DNA from: Rugamonas sp.
Lineage (GTDB): Bacteria; Pseudomonadota; Gammaproteobacteria; Burkholderiales; Burkholderiaceae_D
Assembly (NCBI RefSeq): GCF_025354735.1
Contig: NZ_JANXMI010000048.1
Coordinates: 23,624 to 87,623, forward strand
Reading direction: 5' to 3'
DNA length: 64,000 bases
Under the pieces are notes generated by a model, which was not told the origin of the DNA, did no database searches, and saw only the letters and a program-made list of their open reading frames with translations. Shown one piece after another: positions 18,386 through 24,657 of this stretch (the first letter of the stretch is position 1; every line of letters begins with the position of its first letter). The position numbers and the translations under genes are program-made.

Positions 18386-18441
18386 TTGAACTCGCACAAA
18401 TGCGGGTATATACTCGTTTCACTAAGCGGGTATCTGCCCGC
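18386..18441 (+). promoter_or_regulatory. promoter and MarR-type operator of the alpha/beta hydrolase gene
   Basis: TTGAAC (18386-18391) and TATACT (18409-18414) are 17 bp apart, a near-consensus sigma-70 promoter. The -10 box lies inside CGGGTATATACTCG (18403-18416). The identical 14-mer, on the opposite strand, overlaps the -10 box of the marR gene 1.5 kb away. A second inverted repeat, GCGGG-tatctg-CCCGC (18426-18441), follows in the predicted 5' leader. This is what a repressor-controlled promoter should look like; binding by the MarR protein is inferred. Confidence 0.75.
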
Positions 18442-18472
18442 ATATTCCCCAGCCCACCCGACAGGATCCATC

Positions 18473-19357
18473 ATGAGCCACGCAAACACCTTCCAGGAAC
18501 ACCATATCGCCCGCGAACAGGGCAGCATCTACGTGCGCGACTATCCCGGCACCGGCCCGGCCTTCGTGCTGATGCACGGCTTCCCCGACAATCTCCACAT
18601 TTACGACTACCTCGTGCCGCACCTGACCGCCACCGGCCGCCGCGTGGTGGCCTTCGATTTCCTCGGCTTCGGCAAGTCCGACAAGCTGCCCGGCGCCGCC
18701 TACAGCTTCGCGCAGCAGGTCGGCGACCTGCACGCGGTGGTGCAGACACTGGAACTGGGCCGCATCGTCCCGGTGGGCCACGATTCGTCCGGCGCCGCCG
18801 CCGTCAACTACGCCATCGACTACCCGCAGCACGTCGCATCGGTGGTGTTGCTGAACTCCGTCTACGACGCCGCGCCGACCATACGCTATCCGGAACTCAT
18901 CGAATTGTTCGCCACGCCCAGCCTGAAAGCGCTGACGCAAGCGATGCTGCGCAGCCCCGAGCAATTCGGCTTCGTGCTCAATTTCCAGCGCGCGCAATTC
19001 CAGGCCGAGTTACAGGCCGAGCACAAGGCGCTGTACGCCGAATTCCTGGGCCCGCTCATCGACAACAACTTCCGCCAGCAACCCAGTTCCGCGCCGGCCT
19101 TTGCGCAAATGACGGCGCAGCTGTTCGCCGAAGCGGACCGCAACAGCGCCCGCCTGCACAAAATGGCGCAGCTGACCGTGCCGGTGCAGCTGATCTGGGG
19201 CGAGACCGATCCGTATCTGAATGTGGGCGTGGCGCGTCATTTGAAGTCGCATCTGAAGCACGGTGAGTTGCATGAACTGGCCGCCGGCCACTGGGTGCAG
19301 ATCGACGTCGCCGAACAAGTCGCGCAGCTGATGTTGAGCGCTAAAGTCGAACGATAA
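18473..19357 (+). CDS. alpha/beta hydrolase with predicted Asp nucleophile (dehalogenase / epoxide hydrolase-like)
   Basis: The 294-residue cytosolic enzyme has the alpha/beta-hydrolase core: oxyanion region MHGFPDNLHIYD, nucleophile elbow VGHDSSG, acid in WGETDPYLN and catalytic His in AGHWVQIDVAE. The elbow places Asp, not Ser, at the nucleophile position, as in haloalkane or fluoroacetate dehalogenases and epoxide hydrolases, although those usually continue with Trp or Arg rather than Ser. The ATG at 18473 was chosen because upstream in-frame codons fall inside the promoter. The gene carries the same operator as the convergent marR gene, so it is probably induced by a small molecule. Confidence 0.85.
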   Translation: MSHANTFQEHHIAREQGSIYVRDYPGTGPAFVLMHGFPDNLHIYDYLVPHLTATGRRVVAFDFLGFGKSDKLPGAAYSFAQQVGDLHAVVQTLELGRIVPVGHDSSGAAAVNYAIDYPQHVASVVLLNSVYDAAPTIRYPELIELFATPSLKALTQAMLRSPEQFGFVLNFQRAQFQAELQAEHKALYAEFLGPLIDNNFRQQPSSAPAFAQMTAQLFAEADRNSARLHKMAQLTVPVQLIWGETDPYLNVGVARHLKSHLKHGELHELAAGHWVQIDVAEQVAQLMLSAKVER

Positions 19358-19390
19358 AAGAGAATAGTAAGAGGGCGCGATTAAAGCGCC

Positions 19391-19416
19391 GCCGCCTCCG
19401 GGCGAGGCGGCTTTTT
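19391..19416 (+). terminator. rho-independent terminator after the hydrolase gene
   Basis: A perfect 8-bp stem GCCGCCTC / GAGGCGGC with a CGGGC loop is followed by five T residues. It lies 33 bp after the hydrolase stop, between the convergent hydrolase and marR genes. Confidence 0.8.
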
Positions 19417-19485
19417 CACGCGCCACGGTCGGACGGCGCCTGAGTGACGATGCGCCGGCCCGCCGCGCGGCACCGCCAACAACGA

Positions 19486-19887
19486 TTACTCCAGCGTTTG
19501 CAGCAAGTCCCGCAAGCCGTGCGCGGCATCCTTGCCGATGCGCGCCTCGAACGCGCGCTGCGCCTTGTCCCACAGCGGCGTCGCCGCCTTCAGCATGGCG
19601 CGTCCTGCGGCGCTCAGCGCCACCGTGGTCTCGCGCGCATCGGCGCCCGTGCCCAGCGTGAGCAGGCTGTTTTTTTCCAGCACCCGCACATTGCGGCCGA
19701 CGGTGGAACGGTCCAGGCGCATTTTCGCGCCCAGCTCCGTCAGCGCCATCGGCTCCGGCCCGGCCAGCATTTTCAGCAGCGTGTACTGGGCCGAGCCGAT
19801 GCCCATCGGGGCGAGGGCGTCGTCGTAGGCCGCCGTGACGACGCGGGCGGCGGTGCGCAGAGCGGTGTTATAGCAAGGGAAGGTCAT
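19486..19887 (-). CDS. MarR family transcriptional regulator
   Basis: The 133-residue protein has the MarR winged-helix core (about 30-100), with LTELGAKMRLDRSTVGRNVRVLE as recognition region and the wing GADARETTVALSAAG. A Cys at position 5 (TFPCYN) sits where redox-sensing MarR proteins of the OhrR type often carry one, so thiol sensing is possible but unproven. The gene has no Shine-Dalgarno: its -10 box TATACT ends only a few bases before the ATG, which predicts a leaderless transcript. The operator over its own promoter is identical to that of the hydrolase gene, suggesting autoregulation. Confidence 0.87.
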   Translation of the reverse strand: MTFPCYNTALRTAARVVTAAYDDALAPMGIGSAQYTLLKMLAGPEPMALTELGAKMRLDRSTVGRNVRVLEKNSLLTLGTGADARETTVALSAAGRAMLKAATPLWDKAQRAFEARIGKDAAHGLRDLLQTLE

Positions 19888-19892
19888 AAATG

Positions 19893-19923
19893 CGAGTATA
19901 TACCCGATTTATTTTCCCTGCAA
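19893..19923 (-). promoter_or_regulatory. promoter and operator of marR
   Basis: Read on the minus strand, TTGCAG (19918-19923) and TATACT (19895-19900) are 17 bp apart. The -10 box is inside CGGGTATATACTCG (plus-strand positions 19893-19906), an exact copy of the 14-mer at the hydrolase promoter. Transcription should begin within a base or two of the ATG at 19887. Confidence 0.75.
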
Positions 19924-19941
19924 ATCCTGGCGCTGTCCCTC

Positions 19942-20517
19942 CTAGCGGTGTATCACCACCAGCAGCGCCTTGGCCTCGCTCTTGCCGACGTTGCGGATCG
20001 CGTGCGGCTGGTCGGCCGGATAGCGCGCGGTGGCGCCCAGCTTGACCTTCTTTTTTTGCGCGCCCACTTCGACTTCGACCGCGCCGTGCAGCAGCGTCAG
20101 ATGCTCGGTGGCGCCGGGGTCGTGCGGCTGCGACACCAGCTCGCCGCCCGCCGCCAGCGTCAATTCATACCACTCGTATTTGCCGGCCAGTTCCATCGGC
20201 CCCAGGATGCGCAGCACGTAGCCGGCGTGATTGCCGGGCAGCGTGGGCGTCTCGTGCGCGTCGAGCACGCGGATGGTTTCGATATCCTTTTCCACGCTCG
20301 ACAGCAATTCGCCGATCTGCACGCCGAGCGCGTTGGCCAGGCGCCAGGTGATGGCGATGGTGGGATTGGCTTTTTCGCGCTCGATCTGCGACAGCATCGA
20401 CTTCGACACGCCGGCGATCCGCGATAAATCCTCCAGCGTCAGCCCGCGCGCCAGGCGCAGGCGTTGCAGGGCGGCGCCGACTTCGGGCGGGGCGTTCGTC
20501 GAAACAGGTGTTTTCAT
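19942..20517 (-). CDS. XRE-cupin transcriptional regulator
   Basis: The 191-residue protein has an N-terminal HTH (about 14-68: LRLARGLTLEDLSRIAGVSKSMLSQIEREKANPT) and a C-terminal cupin domain (about 110-190), with EHLTLLHGAVEVEVG and ADQPHAIRNVG. Such regulators bind a small ligand in the cupin barrel and often control amino-acid or polyamine catabolism. It is divergent from kbl, and an 8-bp inverted repeat lies between them, so control of the threonine/serine degradation genes is a reasonable inference. Confidence 0.87.
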   Translation of the reverse strand: MKTPVSTNAPPEVGAALQRLRLARGLTLEDLSRIAGVSKSMLSQIEREKANPTIAITWRLANALGVQIGELLSSVEKDIETIRVLDAHETPTLPGNHAGYVLRILGPMELAGKYEWYELTLAAGGELVSQPHDPGATEHLTLLHGAVEVEVGAQKKKVKLGATARYPADQPHAIRNVGKSEAKALLVVIHR

Positions 20518-20613
20518 TGTTTTATTCGGCGCATGCGCTAACTTATAGGGGAACCGTCGGCAAAATCGGGCCAGAACCGCATTGCGCGCCTTGCGCAGTT
20601 CGGCGGCCTTCGG

Positions 20614-20637
20614 TAAAATTCGATATATTGAATTTTA
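20614..20637. promoter_or_regulatory. candidate operator between XRE-cupin gene and kbl
   Basis: TAAAATTC and GAATTTTA form a perfect 8-bp inverted repeat separated by 8 bases (GATATATT). It lies in the 253-bp divergent region, about 130 bp before the kbl ATG. The AT-rich palindrome stands out from the GC-rich background. Binding by the XRE-cupin protein is a guess from position. Confidence 0.45.
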
Positions 20638-20770
20638 GTTCGACATAACGGATTTTTAAGATACCAGGGGAATCGTTGCGGATGCCGCATCGCCACTCTC
20701 TGCGGAACACGGTACAACATCGTGCGCCTATCGGTCAAGCGGCCAGCGCCACCCTTCATAGAGGAACACC

Positions 20771-21976
20771 ATGAGCGAGCAAACCAAGAACGCCTTTTTC
20801 AGCGGCCTGCAACAGAACCTCGACCAGCTGCGCGAGCAGGGCTTGTACAAACCGGAACGGGTGCTGGCGTCGCGCCAGGGCGCCGAAGTGGTGGGCAACG
20901 ACGGCCGCACACTCATTAATATGTGCGCCAACAATTACCTCGGCCTGTCCGGCGAGCAGTGGGTGGCCCAGGCTTCCATCGAGGCGACCGAAAAATACGG
21001 CTACGGCCTGTCGTCGGTGCGCTTCATCTGCGGCACCCAGACCGTGCACAAGGAACTGGAACAGGCCATCTCCACCTTCCTCGGCACCGAAGACACGATC
21101 TTGTACGCGGCCGCCTTCGACGCCAACGGCGGCTTGTTCGAGCCGCTGTTCGACGAGAACGACGCCATCATCTCCGACGCGCTCAATCACGCCTCCATCA
21201 TCGACGGCATCCGCCTGTGCAAGGCCGCGCGCTACCGCTACGCCCACAACGACATGGCCGACCTGGAAGCGCAGTTGCAGGCCGCCGCCGGCAAGCGCCA
21301 TAAGGTCATCGTCACCGACGGCGTGTTCTCGATGGACGGCACCATCGCCCAACTCGACAAGATCTGCGACCTGGCCGACAAGTACGGCGCGCTGGTGATG
21401 ATAGACGAATGCCACGCCTCCGGCTTCATGGGCGCCACCGGCCGCGGCACCCACGAGCACCACAACGTCATGGGCCGCATCGACATCATCACCGGCACGC
21501 TGGGCAAGGCGCTGGGCGGCGCGATGGGCGGCTTCACGTCGGCGCGCAAGGAAGTGATCGACATGCTGCGCCAGAAATCGCGTCCCTATTTGTTCTCGAA
21601 CACGCTGGCGCCATCGATCGCCGGCGCCTCGCTGGCGGTGCTGAAAAAGCTGTCGACGTCGACCGAGCTGCGCGACCGCCTGCATGAAAACACGGCCTAC
21701 TTCCGCGCCGAGATCGAGCGCATCGGCTTCACCATCAAGCCGGGCACGCACCCGGTGGTGCCGGTGATGCTGTTCGAGGCGCCGGTGGCGCAGAAATTCG
21801 CGGCGCGCATGTATGAGCTGGGCGTGCTGCTCAGCGGCTTCTTCTACCCGGTGGTCCCGATGGGCCAGGCGCGCGTGCGGGTCCAGCTGTCGGCGGCGCA
21901 TACGCGGGCCCAGCTCGAGACGGTGCTCAAGGCCTTCGAACAGGCCGGCCATGAACTCGGCCTGCTCAGCAAATAA
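20771..21976 (+). CDS. kbl: glycine C-acetyltransferase (2-amino-3-ketobutyrate CoA ligase)
   Basis: The 401-residue, PLP-dependent enzyme cleaves 2-amino-3-ketobutyrate with CoA to glycine and acetyl-CoA, the second step of threonine degradation. Typical family sequence is present: NNYLGLSG, GYGLSSVRFICGTQ, DECHASGFMGATGRGT, and the PLP lysine in TGTLGKALGGA (Lys246). Length matches the usual ~400 residues. The ATG is preceded by GAGGAACACC. The threonine dehydrogenase gene follows 39 bp downstream, forming the classical kbl-tdh pair, but that partner is interrupted here. Confidence 0.95.
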   Translation: MSEQTKNAFFSGLQQNLDQLREQGLYKPERVLASRQGAEVVGNDGRTLINMCANNYLGLSGEQWVAQASIEATEKYGYGLSSVRFICGTQTVHKELEQAISTFLGTEDTILYAAAFDANGGLFEPLFDENDAIISDALNHASIIDGIRLCKAARYRYAHNDMADLEAQLQAAAGKRHKVIVTDGVFSMDGTIAQLDKICDLADKYGALVMIDECHASGFMGATGRGTHEHHNVMGRIDIITGTLGKALGGAMGGFTSARKEVIDMLRQKSRPYLFSNTLAPSIAGASLAVLKKLSTSTELRDRLHENTAYFRAEIERIGFTIKPGTHPVVPVMLFEAPVAQKFAARMYELGVLLSGFFYPVVPMGQARVRVQLSAAHTRAQLETVLKAFEQAGHELGLLSK

Positions 21977-22015
21977 ATCAGTCAAAAAAACAGTCGAAAA
22001 ATAGAAAGAACGCAT

Positions 22016-22978
22016 ATGGAACGCATCCTCGTCATCGGCGCCAACGGCCAAATCGGCAGCGAACTGGTGGAAGCGCTGGCCGCGCAGCACGGCGCGCACA
22101 ACGTCCTCGCCAGCGACATCAGCACCACCAACCTGTATAACGCCGCCCGTTACACTACGCTCAACGTGCTCGATAAGGACGCGCTGTGCAAAATCGTCAC
22201 CGACGAAGGCATCACGCAGATTTACCAGCTGGCGGCGATGCTGTCGGCCACCGGCGAAGCGGCGCCGCTGAAGGCGTGGACGCTGAACATGGACGGCCTG
22301 CTCAACGTGCTCGAAGTGGCGCGCGAGCGCGGCGCCATCGGCAAGCCGCTGCGCATCTTCTGGCCCTCGTCGATCGCCGCCTTCGGCCCGAACACGCCGG
22401 CCGTGAACACGCCGCAGATGACGGTGATGGATCCGACCACCATCTACGGCATCAGCAAGCTGGCCGGCGAGCGCCTGAGCGAATACTAGTTCATCAAGTA
22501 CGGCGTGGACGTGCGCAGCATCCGTTATCCGGGCATTATCAGCTTCAAGTCGCCACCGGGCGGCGGCACCACCGACTATGCGATCGCCATCTTCCACGCG
22601 GCGCTGCGCGGCGAGCGCTATGAATGCTTCCTCGGCCCGCAAACGACGCTGCCGATGATCTACATGCCCGACGCGATCCGCGCCACCATCGAGTTGATGG
22701 ACGCGCCCAAGGAGCAGGTCAAGATCCGCTCCGCCTACAACTTGGCCGGCGTGTCGTTCAACCCGGAGCAGCTGGCCGCCGCCATCGCGGGCGCGCTGCC
22801 CGACTTCAAGATCGGCTACAAGCCGGACAGCCGCCAGGCCATCGCCGACACCTGGCCGCAAAGCCTCGACGACGCGCAGGCGACGGCCGATTGGGGCTGG
22901 CGCGCCAGCATCGGCGTCGAGCAGATGGTGGCCGACATGCTGGCCAACGTCGACGTCAGCATCAGCAAGGCCGCTTGA
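22016..22978 (+). pseudogene. tdh: L-threonine 3-dehydrogenase (SDR/epimerase type) with in-frame TAG
   Basis: Two ORFs in the same frame, 22016-22489 and 22505-22978, together make one ~320-residue NAD-dependent epimerase-fold protein of the short-chain threonine dehydrogenase type. The N-terminal half has the nucleotide motif GANGQIGSE and the catalytic TTIYGISKLAGE. It ends at LSEY with TAG at 22487-22489, and the next codons read FIKYGVDVRSIRYPG. Relatives have a second Tyr at that point, so a single TAC/TAT-to-TAG change explains it. The downstream half is otherwise intact. It should convert threonine to 2-amino-3-ketobutyrate for Kbl. True nonsense mutation, readthrough and sequence error cannot be told apart here. 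Confidence 0.85.
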
Positions 22979-23014
22979 TCGGTCGCGGTCGCGCTTGCGG
23001 TCGCGGCGGCGCTG

Positions 23015-23041
23015 ACAATATAAACAATATAAATAATATAA
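23015..23041 (+). repeat. 9-bp AT-rich tandem repeat before sdaA
   Basis: Three 9-bp units, ACAATATAA, ACAATATAA and ATAATATAA, lie end to end and run into ATAAAGAG just before the sdaA ATG at 23057. The bases before them (22980-23010) are a GC-rich run of TCGCGG-like repeats, so composition flips abruptly. Confidence 0.7.
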
Positions 23042-23056
23042 ATAAAGAGACATCCC

Positions 23057-24460
23057 ATGGACATGAGCGTATTTGATCTGTTTAAAATCGGCATAGGGCC
23101 GTCCAGTTCCCACACCGTGGGACCGATGTTGGCGGCGCGCCGTTTCCTGATTGAGTGTGGTCCACTGGATGACGTCATCGGGGTGCAGGCCGCCCTGTAT
23201 GGCTCGCTGGCGCTGACCGGCATCGGCCACGCCACCGACAAGGCGGTGATCCTCGGCCTGATGGGCGAGACGCCGCAGGGCGTGGTGCCGACGGCCGTCG
23301 ACCAGATGCTGGCCGACGCCGAAGCGGCCGGCGAACTCAATCTGCTGGGCGTGCGCAAGGTGCCGTTCAAGGTCGCCAGCGGCCTGGTATTCCACAAGAG
23401 CGAATCGCTGCCCGAGCATCCGAACGGCATGCGCTTCACGCTCACGCGCGCCGGCGGCGCCACCGTCGACAAGGTGTTTTACTCGGTCGGCGGCGGCTTT
23501 ATCCGCGCCGAAGGGGAAGGGCAGGCCGCCGCCGCGGCCCAGGTTGAGGCGACGCCGTCGGCCATCCCCTATCCCTTCGATACGATGGACCAGCTGCTCG
23601 AACACGGCGTGCGCAGCGGCCTGACGATACCGCAAATGCTGCGCGCGAACGAGTGCGTCAAGATCAGCGGCGAGCAGCTCGACGCGGGCCTCGACAATAT
23701 CTGGCGGGTGATGAGCGACTGCATCGCCAAGGGCCTGGACACGCCGGGCCAGCTGCCCGGCGGCCTGAAAGTGAAGCGCCGCGCCGCCGACCTGTGGCGC
23801 ATGGCCTGCGACGCCAAGGCGTCCGACAACCGCGCCAACGACCTGCCGCACGACGCGCTGCATCAAGTGAGCCTGTACGCGATGGCGGTCAACGAGGAAA
23901 ACGCCGCCGGCGGCCGCGTCGTCACGGCGCCCACCAACGGCGCGGCGGGCATCATCCCGGCCGTGCTGCGCTACTACGCGCAGGATTGCCGGCCCAGCGA
24001 TCCGGTCACCGGCGTGCGCGATTTCATGCTGACGGCGGCCGCCATCGGCATGCTGTGCAAGCGTAACGCGTCGATCTCCGGCGCCGAAATCGGCTGCCAG
24101 GGCGAAGTCGGCGTGGCTTGCGCGATGGCGGCGGCGGGCCTGGTGGCGGCGCTCGGCGGCAGCAACGCGCAGATCGAGAACGCGGCCGAAATCGGCATCG
24201 AGCATCATCTGGGCATGACGTGCGATCCGATCGGCGGCCTGGTGCAAATTCCCTGCATCGAGCGTAACGGCATGGGCGCGGTCAAGGCCATCACCGCCGC
24301 CTCGCTGGCCCTGAGGGGCGACGGCACCCACTTCGTCAGCCTCGACGAAGTGATCGAAACGATGCGCCAGACCGGCGCCGACATGCAGGACAAATACAAG
24401 GAAACCTCGCTGGGCGGACTGGCGATCCACGTCATCACCGTCAACCATGCGGCCTGCTAG
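23057..24460 (+). CDS. sdaA: L-serine ammonia-lyase
   Basis: The 467-residue protein is a single-chain iron-sulfur serine dehydratase converting L-serine to pyruvate and ammonia. It opens with the family signature [21 protein letters not shown], has the catalytic-domain segment [17 protein letters not shown], and carries Cys residues likely to hold the 4Fe-4S cluster in [17 protein letters not shown] and [17 protein letters not shown]. Downstream of kbl-tdh it completes a threonine-glycine-serine-pyruvate route, with serine hydroxymethyltransferase expected elsewhere. AAAGAG at 23043-23049 is the likely ribosome binding site, directly after the AT-rich repeats. Confidence 0.95.
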   Translation: MDMSVFDLFKIGIGPSSSHTVGPMLAARRFLIECGPLDDVIGVQAALYGSLALTGIGHATDKAVILGLMGETPQGVVPTAVDQMLADAEAAGELNLLGVRKVPFKVASGLVFHKSESLPEHPNGMRFTLTRAGGATVDKVFYSVGGGFIRAEGEGQAAAAAQVEATPSAIPYPFDTMDQLLEHGVRSGLTIPQMLRANECVKISGEQLDAGLDNIWRVMSDCIAKGLDTPGQLPGGLKVKRRAADLWRMACDAKASDNRANDLPHDALHQVSLYAMAVNEENAAGGRVVTAPTNGAAGIIPAVLRYYAQDCRPSDPVTGVRDFMLTAAAIGMLCKRNASISGAEIGCQGEVGVACAMAAAGLVAALGGSNAQIENAAEIGIEHHLGMTCDPIGGLVQIPCIERNGMGAVKAITAASLALRGDGTHFVSLDEVIETMRQTGADMQDKYKETSLGGLAIHVITVNHAAC

Positions 24461-24657
24461 GTCGCCCGACTTTATTCCGCCTTGCGCCGCCGCCGCCCGC
24501 CGATGTTGAAAATACAACGCCCGCGTCGCGGCGGCGCAGCGCAAGCCCGCCTATTCCGGTAAAATCGCCCGGTGCCCGCGTGAGTCCGGCCCGGCCTCGG
24601 CTGCCGCTCATACGGGCACGGCGCACGGCGCGCACGCGATCTGCGAAAGGGCAGTGC

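Noticed and set aside
20756..24544. Very long minus-strand open frame (over 1200 codons) opposite kbl, tdh and sdaA
   Set aside because: High GC produces long shadow frames. The translation is low-complexity Arg/Ala/Gly/His and has no domain signature, while the plus strand encodes recognisable enzymes.
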